Origin: Sorex araneus
Lineage: Eukaryota; Chordata; Mammalia; Eulipotyphla; Soricidae
NCBI RefSeq assembly: GCF_027595985.1
Contig: NC_073302.1
Location: 396,727,403 to 396,791,402, forward strand
DNA length: 64,000 nt
Direction of reading: 5' to 3'
In this document: positions 44,895-55,755 of the stretch, piece after piece
Position numbering within the stretch: the stretch's first letter is position 1
How the letters are laid out: each line of letters begins with the position of its first letter
Notes under the pieces: generated by a model
Seen by the model: only the letters and a program-made list of their open reading frames with translations
Database searches by the model: none
Told to the model about the DNA's origin: nothing
Translations under genes and position numbers: made by a program

Positions 44895-45050
44895 AGCTGC
44901 AGATCCAGTGCTAAACCCGGACGTTGGTGCGGGGAAATGTACACTGATGGAGGGATGGGGTTTGAATACTGTGTAACTGAAACCCAGTGAACAGCTTTGT
45001 AATGGGCTATCTCACAGTGATTCAGGATTTTTTTTTTAATTAAAAAAAAA
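44895..45050 (+). mobile_element. L1 3' end fragment
   Basis: 'gtacactgatggagggatgg', 'tactgtgtaactgaaaccc', 'gaacagctttgtaatggg', 'cacagtgattcagg' and an A/T tail. Confidence 0.55.
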
Positions 45051-45176
45051 TACGGTTGTCAAAACAACAAGGACAAAGAAGAAAAGAAAAACTTTAGGTG
45101 TCCAGGGTAGGTAGGTGAAGGAAGTGCTTTTAGTGTCTCTGTTGCCTAGAAACTTTATGTAAGATAATTTGTCATT

Positions 45177-45190
45177 GGGGGGGGGGGGGG
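45177..45190. repeat. poly(G) run
   Basis: About 14 consecutive G. Confidence 0.9.
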
Positions 45191-45475
45191 TAAAGTGTCC
45201 ACAACTGTACTAAGGATATATTGAGCACAATTTTATAAAATTTCATATTACTATATTTTACACTTCTACAATTTGGACCTTACTACAAAAAGGCACTCAC
45301 GATTTCCCATGGTTCTTTACTTTTGATTAGGGTATTAAGTTAGGGTATTAACACACACTGAAGCCCTGAAAACCCTCAAAGTATTGCATAGGATTGTGTT
45401 CTGGGTAAGTTCCACATGAAAAGGGCCAGTCTTAGATACTTTTAGGAAAGTTGTCCCCAAATCACCAGCAGTTTC

Positions 45476-45590
45476 GCCCATTAGCTTTTCAATCCCTTCA
45501 GCCCACCCTCGTAGTTTTTCAATCCACCATTTAGTTCTTCAACCCACCCATTAGTTTTTCAATCCCTTCAACCCACCCTTCCTGCCCACG
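45476..45590. repeat. short tandem array upstream of PCLO
   Basis: About four imperfect units of the form 'cccattagtttttcaatccc' plus 'ttcaacccaccc'. It lies at the upstream edge of the CpG-rich region. Confidence 0.8.
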
Positions 45591-45957
45591 CAACACCGAA
45601 ACTACAAATCCCATAAATCATTGACGGCGACAGTCTTCCCCGAGCTCTCCACGCTCTCCCCTGGAGTGCGGGCAGCTCAAGCTCAGGTTGAGGCCTCTCG
45701 AAATATGCCTGAAAGAATTCGGAGCCGTTCACCAGCCGGCTGGGCGCTGCGCGCTCGACGGGCTCCTTTAAATCGGTGCAGAGGGCGAGGACGGAGCGGG
45801 GCGACGCAGAGTGGGCAGGGCGGCGACACGGGCATCACCTGTTCGGAGCTGGGCATGCGCGCTGGGAGGGCGCGGGCCCGGAGGCGGGGCGCTGTGGGCG
45901 GGGCGGACGGCGCCCGGCTGGCACCGCTCAGATCTGCTTCTCCCCGGCTCGGGGCGT

Positions 45958-45985
45958 GGAGGCGGCGGCGGCGGCGGCGGCGGGG
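45958..45985 (+). repeat. (GGC)n trinucleotide run in PCLO leader
   Basis: About eight GGC units in the presumed promoter/5' UTR. Confidence 0.9.
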
Positions 45986-46022
45986 AGGCGTCTTCGGCGA
46001 AGGTTGCCCGGCGTTGTCCAAC

Positions 46023-46070
46023 ATGGAGGAGGAGGCACCGGCCGCGGGCGTCACCTGCGAGCGGAACTGA
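46023..46070 (+). CDS. upstream ORF (15 codons) in PCLO leader
   Basis: ATG in strong context (A at -3, G at +4) encoding a 15-residue Glu/Ala-rich peptide with a TGA at 46068. It ends 171 bp before the PCLO start. Whether it lies on the mature transcript depends on the unknown start site. If so, it could reduce main-ORF initiation. No peptide function is proposed. Confidence 0.4.
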   Translation: MEEEAPAAGVTCERN

Positions 46071-46241
46071 ACCCCCCCGCCCCCCGCACCCCGCCGCCGG
46101 GTCCCGAGCCCTGGGACTTGGACGCCTGCACGCCCCGCGGCGGACCCCCGGCTCTTGCTTCCGCGCTCTCGGGCCGCGGGGGCTTCATCACCGGGACGCG
46201 GTGCCCGGAGGGAGCCCGGCGGCGCCCAGACTCCCCGAAGC

Positions 46242-46489
46242 ATGGGCAATGAGGCGAGCTTGGAAGGCGAGGGGCTCCCCGAAGGACTGGCGGCGGCCGC
46301 GGCGGCCGGAGGAGGGGCCGGCGGGGCGGGGAGCTCCGTGCACACCGCGGTCCCGGCCGGCATGGAGGCGGATCTGAGCCAGCTGAGCGAAGAGGAGCGG
46401 AGACAGATCGCGGCTGTCATGTCAAGGGCGCAGGGGCTGCCCAAGGGAAGCGCTCCCCCGGCCACTGCGGAGCCGCCCTCCTTGCACAG
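46242..46489 (+). CDS. PCLO: Piccolo, coding exon 1 (residues 1-82 plus split codon 83)
   Basis: Encodes the N-terminus of Piccolo, the giant presynaptic active-zone scaffold that organises synaptic vesicles and actin. It is recognised by the opening MGNEASLEGEGLPEGL, a poly-Ala/Gly stretch (about residues 17-30) and the acidic helix ADLSQLSEEERRQIAAVMSR (43-62), which resembles the helix before zinc fingers in RIM- and rabphilin-type proteins. Gly2 and Ser6 fit an N-myristoylation consensus, as in the paralogue Bassoon. The start ATG has A at -3 and G at +4. The exon ends ...TTGCACAG with codon 83 (Arg, AG|G) split in phase 2, and joins exon 2 in frame. The donor is GC, not GT (see findings). 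Open frames on the opposite strand and in other frames are GC-driven shadows. Confidence 0.93.
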
Positions 46490-47476
46490 GCACGCACAGC
46501 ATGATGCATATGTCCGGGCATATATGTACGGCTTCGCCTTGCACATTCGCGCCTGTCCGTATGTGCGAGTACGGCAGTACATATATGTCCCCTTCCGTGC
46601 ATTTTATTTTCCCTTAGGTTTGAGAGCAAGAGAGCTTAAAGCCTTCTGCTGGGCAGGATTAAAAAAAAAAAATGATGCATGGTAGAGTTTCTGGTGGGAT
46701 AGTCAAGGGTTGCTTTCTTGAAACTGTGATTTTTTTTTTTTTAGGTTGTGATTTTTTTTTTTCCCCTGGCCTTTCGCACCTTTTCCCCTCCCCGCCCCCA
46801 ATGGCGTGGAGAGACGCCCGCCCACCAGTGTTTTACTAATCTGGAAGTCTTCCATTAATGTAAAACGGACGTGTTGGAAATGGTTAGAGCTGGATGTTTA
46901 CCTGCCTCTGTTTAAACGTCCTCGGGCATTTTCAGCATCTGTTTCTCTGTGGTTGATGTCTTAAATATTTCTGTAACAAAATGCATTTAATTCCTCTGGA
47001 GGTGATTTGTCTTTCCTTTAACACCCCACACCCAGAGAACAGAAGCTGTTTAGATAGAAAGTACCTAGTGAATACACCGTTTATATTCATTGAGGGACTC
47101 CGAAATATATTGTGGCATTAAACAGATGGTTTGGTCACTGCAAAGCAGGTGCTATACGTGCATTTCTGAATTAGCATGTGTTATTTTTGAAAACGACTGC
47201 TCTTTTGGAGGCGAAAGTGGCTTACAGTCTTCGGAAAAACAGGGGAATTTGCATTATTTTAAAAGTAGTTTCTGAAATTCTTTAAAAGACCAAGTAAATG
47301 ACAACTAGCATAGGAAATGGAGCTAACCCATAACGTTAATGCATTCATTTTCCTTCCTAGCTCTCCGTTTTTCTTTAGCCTAAGAAATTAGTTGTTTTCT
47401 AATTAGAGTACTGAGAGGTTATAATCAGTGTGCCTGCCCTGACTATGATTGTAAACAAGCCCTTTAACTTTTCACC

Positions 47477-47553
47477 CTCCAGTAGAGATCAGATCTCTGT
47501 CCATGGTTCTGAACGCTCCAGTAGCGATCAGATCTCTGTCCATGGTTTTGAAC
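47477..47553 (+). repeat. tandem duplication in PCLO intron 1
   Basis: Two adjacent, nearly identical units of about 38 bp, each containing 'gatcagatctctgtccatgg'. Confidence 0.9.
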
Positions 47554-48844
47554 GCGATCCATTCTTGCTCTGTGATTAAAGGGAAACCTTCAATTTTCAT
47601 TTTAAATGCTGGAATAGTAAAGTCCCAAACATATAGGTATAAATTATTAATATATATTTAAATTAACTTGGGATAAATCAAATAGATGTGTATAATTTTG
47701 AGCAACATGTATATTAAATTTCATGAAGAACTATAATGTTTTATGAATAGTTGTAATATTTTTACATGAACCCTTGAGTGCCTAAAGTATACAGGTATAA
47801 CTGTATTTCCTTAAAATGAAACATCCAACTATAGTTAAAAACTAGCTTATTTATATTGAATGTTTTTCTGTATTTTCAAACTAATGCAGTTATCAAGCTA
47901 TTTTTTGGTATCTTTATACAAAAACTATATAAAAATGAATATATCTTTATTGTTCATTACCTTAAGAGGTACAGCTTATAAGGTATCTTTTCTCTACTAA
48001 TGATATTTTCACTTGGAAAATGTTCAATGTTCATAAGTTATTTTTCATAAGATAATGAGGTGCAGTAATTTCTTTTTCACTGTTTAGAAAACTATATGTA
48101 TGTTAGCTCTTCTACAAATTTTTCTTGAGAGGTAGAAGCAACAGGTTTAGCTTGTTGGTTAAAAATAACAAGAACAGTAGGAGCTCTGATTTTTTTAAAT
48201 TTAAATTCTTTTCAGAAGTCTGAAAAATAGTGCACTTATAAAATTACAGTGTTTTTATGAAGTATTTATTTTGGGCTTCCAAGCCTTTAAATTGGTGGAA
48301 TACTTATTCATTGGCAATATGTGGCCTAAATGATTATTGATGAGATTCACTGTCTCTGCAATACAGTTCTGATTTTTACAACCTGCTTTTGTTTTACTCT
48401 AATAGTTTTATGAATATTTTTATGAAAAACATACTTTTAAAAGTTATTATTTCAGCATTATCAAGTGAGAATCTAAGAAGCACTTGTTCTGTCATGGCTT
48501 TTAGAAACAAAACAATCTAAGTAGTTATTGGAGAGTATATACTAATTATTTTAGATTTCAAGAGATTTGATAATGTAAATTAGACATCTGGGGTTTGATT
48601 TTCTTTAAAGAAATATAGAGGGTGGAAGCTCAGAAATCTGGGTTATATTTTTGGAGGTGAGAGAACAAGAACAGTGCTCAGGGGGCAGGGGATGCACTTG
48701 GGGTGAAAGCCCTCTTGCTATGTAGGCCTTAGGGTGCTCAGCCAGCCTGTGTGGTGCTGCCCCAGCAATGTTGAGGGCTACCTCACAGTGCAGGGATACT
48801 TAGATTGTTAACCTTGTTAAATTTAACTTATTCATGATAAGTTA

Positions 48845-48960
48845 TGTATACCTCTTAGACATCTGTGCTTCAGTTTTCTTGGCTTTCAGATGAGGCAAAT
48901 GGTATTTGCCTTCCCTCTCTGATAGAGACATCTTAAGGATCAATTAGATGAGTTGACAGG
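48845..48960 (+). mobile_element. MIR SINE, ancient
   Basis: 'gtgcttcagttttcttggc', 'cagatgaggcaaatgg' and 'aaggatcaattagatgag' follow the MIR core order. Confidence 0.6.
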
Positions 48961-50129
48961 GACATTTTTGTTTGATTTTTAAAAATAATTGATGGGACTT
49001 TTTTTAAATAAATAATAACATTGATACAAGCAGTGAACAGAACTACAGAAAAGTTGTGTGTTTATTTTTTGTGAATTATTCATTAATTCTTGAGTCTGTG
49101 TTGTTTTGCATTTGGAGAATATGGTGCAATTTAGTGGCTCTCCAAATCCCCACATCCCTGCCAAGAATCAGGGATCCAGATTTCCGTGATTAGTTTTATA
49201 TACTATATTGAATTAATTTTTTGGTCTCTTTAAATCCTAGTCTGCTCTACAGTGTAAAAATAAATAGCTCTTCCTAAAGTTGCTTGTATTTCTAATACTA
49301 TAAAATTTTAAGTGACTCAGCATAGTAAAATGTCATTGCCTGCTATGTTTCATTTGAATATTTAGCATTGTAACTGCTTGTACATTCTTACACTTCAGTA
49401 CCTGTTAATCCATTGGTAGATGAAAGAATTTTCTAATAACATATTAAGGGAAAAGTCTAATCTGTGCATGATGATATGAATGAAATTAAAAGAAAGATCA
49501 TATAAAATGTGGATAGTTAACAGAGTAGGAATAGAAGATAGGTTACAAATGAAACACCTTGGGGTTTTGGTTCATAGTAGACTCTGAGAGATGCAATATT
49601 TTACTTGTTCTATTTACAACTACAGACACATTATGAAAGTTTTACTGAAAGTGTTTTTAATAGAATAAGTATATACAACTTTTGATTGAATAAGGATATG
49701 AGAATTTTGATGGATGATTTTCCTAAGTGCTTATTTTTGTCTATCCTATTGAATTGGCACCCCCTTAACTTTTATCATCCTGGAGAGATTAGACCAAGCC
49801 CAGGTTTAAAATGAATATGGGATATTTCCATGTTTACCTCATGAGGTCTATAGCACTCATAGTTTGAAGTGGGAAGAATTCAAGAAACTTTAATCTAGAT
49901 CAGAGTCAGGGACCCTAAAGATCTTGTAAGCCCCGTGAAATTATGTCATATGACCCTTGTACATGAGAAGACAGACATGTGTTTCTCATCAGCTACAAGT
50001 CTGTCTGTATCAGATGGCCTCTAAATGATGTTAATGATGTTGTAAATACACAAATGACCCTTGGCAGGAAAAGGTTCCCCACTCCTGAAATTCCTGATGT
50101 GAATTCATTTATTCCCTTATTGTTACCCA

Positions 50130-50250
50130 TTCATTCATTTACTTTTCAAACCTTATTGCTTATTTGCAGGCTCTGTTCAAGTAATAAAAAAAATGAGTGA
50201 AACACACACTCTAGGAGTTCACAGTCTACTACCAAGACACGTTATATTTC
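50130..50250 (-). mobile_element. L2 LINE 3' end, ancient
   Basis: 'cattcattcatttac', 'ttgcaggctctgttcaag' and 'ctctaggagttcacagtct' follow the inverted L2 terminus. Confidence 0.45.
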
Positions 50251-50440
50251 AGTCATTTTACTTTTTAATTAAAACACTTAAACCAAATAGAAAATTACTG
50301 AAGGCCACAGTCATGAAAGGATCTTCCTATTTTTGTCTATATCTTCTCTTAATGGTGCCTCTTAATAGCAACTCAAATGATTATGAACCACAGAGCAGTC
50401 ATTATAGTTACTAAAGTATAGCTAATAAGGTTACATATGT

Positions 50441-50466
50441 AGCTCTGTCGTCCTGTTGTTCATCAT
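50441..50466 (-). mobile_element. SINE2 tail fragment
   Basis: 'gtagctctgtcgtcctgttg' matches the inverted tail end. Very short; followed by an AT palindromic tract (50466-50500). Confidence 0.4.
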
Positions 50467-50496
50467 ATATATGTTCATCATATATACATATATATG

Positions 50497-50660
50497 ATGT
50501 TGCTTATGGGCTACATATAGTGGTGCTCAGGAGTGACTCCCAAATTAGTGCTTGGGGTCCTTCCTAGCAGTGCTTGAGAGACCATATGGTCTTGGGAATC
50601 AAACTCAGGCCTCCCACATGCAAGGCATTCTACATGACTCTTTGAGCTATCTCTCTAGCC
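50497..50660 (-). mobile_element. SOR-type SINE
   Basis: Inverted: 'atgggctacatatagtggtgc', 'gagagaccatatggtcttgg', 'catgcaaggcattc', 'gctatctctctagcc'. Confidence 0.7.
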
Positions 50661-51802
50661 TTATAGATTTTATTGCTGGGATTTTATAATATAACACAAT
50701 TTGTACTTAAGGAAGTATGTTCAATTATAACATAAGTAGTTTACTGTCAGTTTTGGTGTTTATTATTATCACAATTCCTTGGTACTTGTGAAATTCATTT
50801 TTTTATTTGTACATATGTAGGATTTTGTGTATAATATCCCAAGAACAATCATTAAGCTAAGCTTAATAATATTTTCCAGAGGAAATTTTAATAAATCTCT
50901 TAATAAAATTAAAGACAGATTTCTTACTTTATGTAGATTTTTAGTACAAGGGAATCAACTCACCAAAATGACTAAATCATTGCTATTAGGATAGTAAATT
51001 CTGTGACATACCTTAAGTTTGTGTCTTTAAAAGGAGTAGTAAATTTTTAATTGAATAAGGAATATTTCTAGAATCTGAAATATATTATTTTCAATTTATT
51101 TTATTTTTAAACAGGGAATCATTGAAAATAATGTATTTTATATTTGTTATTATTTGTTATTATGACTCCTGCTTTCATATTGGAGGAGGCATATAGTCCT
51201 GTAGAGTAGAATTTTGTATTATGTTTTTCAAATGCAAAGATATAGCAAGGCATCTTTATAAGATATCTAAAAACTTTTAATTTATTACCATAATAATCCT
51301 AGTTACCTGTTTAAGCAAAGATATCAGAGACATGTCAAACTCTAAAGTTTTTTATAAGTTTCTTCCAGAGAAAATGATATACCAAAAATTTTATTTATTT
51401 TTTATTAGAAAATCACATGCTTTGTGGATTCATTGGAATTTATATATATTTTTCTGATATTATTCTTTTCTGTATGCCTTCACCTTAAGTGCAGTTTAAT
51501 ATTTCGGTCATAGGTATAATTTTAAAAAGTTAATTCATATTAAGTACAAAATAGTATGAAATTAAAATTTATATTGTCATTACCAGTTACATTTCGACCT
51601 AAATGAAATTAAGACCTATAAACTGTTATGACTATTTAGTATTTAATCACTGATTTTTTTCCTTCTAATGAAAAGTATTTTCCAAAATTGAAGGGATGTA
51701 TAACTCTTAAAATTTGATTTTAAGAAAATACTTAAAATTTGATTTCCTTCATAAATGTAGTTACGACTTTTACCAGCAAAGAATGGTACATTAAAGCTTA
51801 AT

Positions 51803-51965
51803 GTGGGGCCTGAGAAAGAGTACAGCAGGTAAGGCACTTGCCTTTCATGTGACTGAACCTGGTTTGATTCTCCACACATATGACTCCTTGAGCACTTACA
51901 GGTGTGATTCCTAAACACAAATCCAGGAATAAGCCTTGCATCTCATAGGTTGTGGCCCTAAAGTC
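51803..51965 (+). mobile_element. SOR-type SINE
   Basis: 'ggggcctgagaaagagtacag', 'cctggtttgattctcc', 'ttgagcacttacaggtgtg', 'aaatccaggaataagcc'. Confidence 0.7.
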
Positions 51966-52154
51966 CAGTCCCTATCCTCCCCCTCCAAAATTTTTGACTG
52001 AAAGCTTACCTGAGAAGCAACTGTTTAAAAGCTTTAGTTATAACACTTTACAATTGGTCATATTTTCAAAACTGTACTTTAAAAGTCTGCCTTGTGTATT
52101 TGTAAATTAAAATAATTTCTGAAAATCATTGTTAAAATTTTAAGTCAGAGTTGA

Positions 52155-52192
52155 GGAGAGAGTATAATGGGTAGAGTGCTGTAAAGTCTTAC
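52155..52192 (+). mobile_element. SOR head fragment
   Basis: 'gagagagtataatgggtag' followed by 'agtgctg' only; body absent. Confidence 0.35.
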
Positions 52193-52389
52193 ATATGAAT
52201 ATATGATTTTTTTCAAAACAGTTCTCTCATCCATTTTAAAGGAAGAAAAATATTTAGTTTCATAAATAAGTATTAAATATAACAAGTATAATTAGTTAGA
52301 TTTTAAATATGCTAGATTCTTTTTAAACTGAAATGTAAGTTGTTTTTATTATAGGCACTTCCTAGATATCCTAATTTTTCTTACTTTTT

Positions 52390-52518
52390 TTTTAAGCCAC
52401 ATCTGCACTCAGGGACCATTCCTGGTAGGACAGGGAATCATATATGTAGTGCCAGTATCACACCTGGTTTGGCCACACATAAGGCAAACTCCGTACCCAC
52501 TGAACTATCACACTCGCT
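52390..52518 (-). mobile_element. SOR-type SINE upstream of PCLO exon 2
   Basis: Inverted diverged copy: T-run, 'aagccacatctgcactcagg', 'ctggtttggccacacataag', 'gaactatcacac'. It ends about 250 bp before the exon 2 acceptor. Confidence 0.65.
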
Positions 52519-52770
52519 TGATATCTCAATTTTTCATTTCATGTAGTAGCCAGTATATTTTTCTTTACACTGTAGAAAATCTCTAGTCCTGTGAAAAAGG
52601 TAACAAAGATATTAAAATTTTATGGCTTCTTACAGCATACTGCAAAAGTGGATTCTAGTTATATTTTGACATTCATTTATGATTTTGAGGGTGTCAGAAA
52701 TGAAATATTTTTAAAATATTATCTGGAATTGGTTTTTATTATTTTGTATCATTTTCCTTCTCCCTCCTAG

Positions 52771-54547
52771 GAAACAAGAGTTGGACAGCAGTCATTCTCC
52801 GAAGCAGCCTGGAAAACCACCTGATTCAGGGCGCGCAGCTCAGCCTGGTCTCAGTAAGAGCCGAACTACAGACACTTTTCGGTCCGAGCAGAAGTTGCCC
52901 GGAAGGAGTCCCTCCACTATTAGCTTAAAGGAATCCAAGTCCAGGACTGATTTTAAGGAAGAGCACAAGTCTAGTATGATGCCTAGCTTCCTTTCTGAGG
53001 TTAACCCTTTAAGTGCTGTCTCCTCTGTTGTAAATAAATTCAATCCTTTTGATTTGATATCAGACTCTGATGCCTCCCAGGAAGAAACCACCAAGAAACA
53101 AAAAGCAGCCCCGAAAGAACAAGGAAAACCTGAAGGAGTCACCAAGCCCCCATCGCAGCAATCACCCAAGCCAGCTCCTAAGCAGCAAGGACCTGTGAAA
53201 GCCCCTCTTCAGCAGGGTGTCTCCCCGAAATCAGTACCTTCTCAGCAACCAGAAAAAATGAAATCACAGCCTTCAGGAAAGCCAATTCAGGGGCTTACCC
53301 AAGCTCCTCAGACTGACCCGGTTAAGTTGCCTCTTCAAAGAGATGCAGCCAGGCCTCAGACTAAACAGTCAGATGCAGTGACAGGGGAATCAGTTAAGCC
53401 CTCACTGCAGAGCCCATCTAAACCACTTGTTCAGCAGGCAAGTCCTGGCAAACCTCCAGCTAAACAACCTGGACCTGAAAAAGTTGCATTGCCACAGCCT
53501 GGGCCTGCAAAATCCCCAGCTCAGCAACCAGGGCCAGCAAAACCCCCAGCCCAACCACCAGGAACTGTAAAACCCTCACCTCAGCCCCTCTCAGCAAAGC
53601 TCCCAGCTCAGCCTCCAGGAACAGTGAAACCTGCAGCTCAGCAGCCCGGACCAAAGTCTCCAGCTCAGCCTCTTGGACCTGCAAAGCCTCAAGTTCAGCC
53701 GACTGCGACGGAGAAGCCTCCATCACAGCAGCCTGGGCCCAAGCCTCCAGCACAGCCTCCAGTACCTGCAAAGTCTCCAGTTCAGCAGCCAGGGCCAGCA
53801 AAGCTCCCAGCCCAGCAACCAGGAACTCCAAAGTCTCCAGCTCATCAACCTGCTGCAGCATCTCAGCCATCTGGGCCTGCAAAGACACCTACTCAGCAGC
53901 CTGGTCCAGGGAAGACTTCTCAGCAACCTGGCCCCACAAAATCTCAACAACCTGGCCCAACAAAGCCCGCAGCTCAACAGCCTAGCCCAGCAAAGCCTGC
54001 AGCTCAACAGCCTGGCCCAGCAAAGCCCGCAGCTCAACAGCCTGGCCCAGCAAAGCCCGCAGCTCAACCGCCTGGCCCAGCAAAGCCCGCAGCTCAACAG
54101 CCAAGCCCAGCAAAGCCCTCACCTTCACCTCAGCAACCCAGCCCAGCAAAGCCAGCAGCTCAGCAGCCTGGCCCAGCAAAGCCCTCACCTCAACAGCCTG
54201 GCGCAGCCAAGACTTCAGCTCAACAACCTGGTCCAGCAAAACCTTCAGTTCAACAGCCTGGTTTAGCAAAGCCCTCACCCCAACAGCCTGGCCCAGCAAA
54301 ACCTTTAGCTCAGCAACCTGCAAAACCAGCCAGCCAAGCTGGAGTTGGGAAACCTGTGCAGCCATCAATTTCTCCATCTGCTGGACAGACTTCAGTACAA
54401 GGCCTCCCGAAAACCATCTGTCCTCTTTGCAATACCACTGAGCTTCTCTTGCATGTTCCGGAAAAGGCCAATTTTAACACGTGCACCGAGTGTCAAACCA
54501 CTGTCTGTAGTCTCTGTGGTTTTAATCCCAATCCTCATCTAACTGAG
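52771..54547 (+). CDS. PCLO: Piccolo, coding exon 2 (residues 83-675)
   Basis: Acceptor tccctcctag|G completes Arg83 and continues [10 protein letters not shown]. The exon encodes a conserved segment ([20 protein letters not shown] and [20 protein letters not shown]), then a long Pro/Gln/Lys-rich region with decapeptide repeats of the [10 protein letters not shown] type (about residues 327-603, known in Piccolo as the Q domain). It ends with the first half of zinc finger 1: Cys633, 636, 654, 657, 662 and 665 (CPLC, CTEC, CSLC). In Piccolo the remaining zinc ligands come from the next exon, outside this window. The exon ends ACTGAG|GTGAGT after ...NPHLTE in phase 0. The open frame running on to 54652 is intron read-through. 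The exon is uninterrupted over 1777 bp with no stops. Mammalian Piccolo is around 5000 residues, so about 13% is here. Other-frame ORFs are repeat shadows. Confidence 0.95.
53951..54100 (+). repeat. PCLO: homogenised 30-bp coding repeats in PCLO
   Basis: Five consecutive 30-bp units (10 residues each) of 'cctggcccagcaaagcccgc' plus 'agctcaacag'. The three at 54011-54100 differ at a single base. Neighbouring repeats before and after are much more diverged. Confidence 0.95.
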
Positions 54548-54866
54548 GTGAGTGTATTTGTTCATTCTGTCCATACCCTAACCCCATATCATCTTCCACA
54601 AATGGTGCTTAGTTTGTTGCTAATTGGTATGGTGGCATTGCGTTTTTTCTGAATCTTCCCATATTTGTCTCTTTTCCCTTCTGTTCTAGTTACAACTTAG
54701 AATAAAAAAACACGCACACACGCACGCACACACACTCACCTCTTCTCCAGTACTAAGTTGAATTCTCTGTATTTTCTAATAAAGTAACCATATTAAACAG
54801 GGGCTTTCGAACTTACTGGTACACTGCCCTCTTTTCAGAAACAACATTAATCACGTGTGTCTCTCC

Positions 54867-55005
54867 ATACAGTATAGAGGCTATGGTGCTTACTTCACAG
54901 GGTCAGTCCCTGGCACTGCATAAAGTGCCCCAAGCACTGCCAGGAATATGCCTGAATACAGAGCCAGGGGTAATCCTTATGTAACACTGGGAGGGCCCCC
55001 TCAAA
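54867..55005 (+). mobile_element. SOR-type SINE, diverged
   Basis: 'gtatagaggctatggtgc', 'gggtcagtccctggcac', 'gcccaagcactgcc'-like body ('gccccaagcactgcc'), 'agccaggggtaatcc'. Confidence 0.6.
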
Positions 55006-55576
55006 AAAGAATTCCCCTCTCCCAGTAGCTCAGTGACCCCACCCAGTCTGTCTGTATTAAGGGAACTACCACATAATACCCCAGTTCCTTCTGAGGCTCC
55101 GTAGTTTCCAGTGTACTAGTTTCACTTGGGGCACTATAGCTATAAAGCAAATAAGAATTGATTTAAAAATGCCAAACATCTGCTTGTATTACCCTATGTT
55201 TAGGATTCATACTATTATTTAATATGCAATGATATTACTTACACTTTAAATTCAAGTTTCTATTTCTGCCTATTAAAATTCATGTTCCTACCTAATCTTA
55301 ACTCGGAAACAATATGTTAGGGAAACATTGGGTAAATTTCAATATAAGTGGGATATACATTTCATACTATGTGTTCTCTTTCCCTGCCAGTCATTCTGAT
55401 ATACCTGAGCATGTGTTGTCCCATTAGAATGGATTATCTATCACAGTATAGTGGAAATCAGTGTTTGAAATGAGGAAGTCATTAGAGAAGATCTAGGTTG
55501 TTGGGCATCTTCTCAAGAGGAGAATAGGTTGTATCACCAAGACTTTGAGTAAGGATGCCTGATAAACCTTAACATT

Positions 55577-55755
55577 TTTTTTTCCATTTGGGGGCAGACC
55601 CGGTGATGCTCAGGGGTTACTCCTGGCTCTGTATTCAGGAATTACTCCTGGAGGTGCACTGGGGACCATATAGAATGCCAGGGAGAGAACCCTCCCTGGG
55701 TCAGCCACATGCAAAGCAAACACCCTACTGTATCGCTGTATTGCTCTGGCCTCCT
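55577..55755 (-). mobile_element. SOR SINE
   Basis: Inverted: T-run, 'gggggcagacccggtgatgc', 'gggttactcctggctctg', 'ggaccatatagaatgcc', 'gtattgctctggcc'. Confidence 0.8.

Larger units (their letters stand above)
45590..46241 (+). promoter_or_regulatory. PCLO: PCLO CpG-rich promoter and 5' leader
   Basis: Abrupt change from AT-rich DNA to a CpG-dense block running through exon 1 and ending around 46.5 kb. No TATA box is evident. Visible motifs: ACTACAAATCCCATAA at 45601, resembling the ZNF143/Staf core; GGGCATGCGC at 45851, a partial NRF1 site; GC boxes at 45881-45890 and 45896-45907; a (GGC)n run at about 45960-45982. Motif binding is inferred from pattern only, and the transcription start is not defined. 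Confidence 0.7.
46490..52770 (+). other. PCLO: PCLO intron 1
   Basis: A 6.3-kb phase-2 intron. It begins GCACGC and ends with a pyrimidine tract and 'ctccctcctag'. Content: a CpG-island shoulder to about 46.8 kb, a 38-bp tandem duplication at 47477, a MIR at 48845, an inverted L2 end near 50130, and SOR-type SINEs at 50497, 51803 and 52390. No other exon recognised. Confidence 0.85.

Noticed and set aside
45683..46582. 299-codon minus-strand ORF across the PCLO promoter and exon 1
   Set aside because: CpG-island DNA rarely contains stop codons; the frame is antisense to a recognised exon and has no known domain.
53460..54377. Long ORFs in other frames and on the minus strand within PCLO exon 2
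   Set aside because: Low-complexity shadows of the 30-bp Pro/Gln repeat read in the wrong frame.
54548..54652. Piccolo C-terminus at the stop codon 54650-54652
   Set aside because: A consensus donor GTGAGT at 54548 and the known continuation of the zinc finger show this is intron read-through, unless a retained-intron isoform exists.
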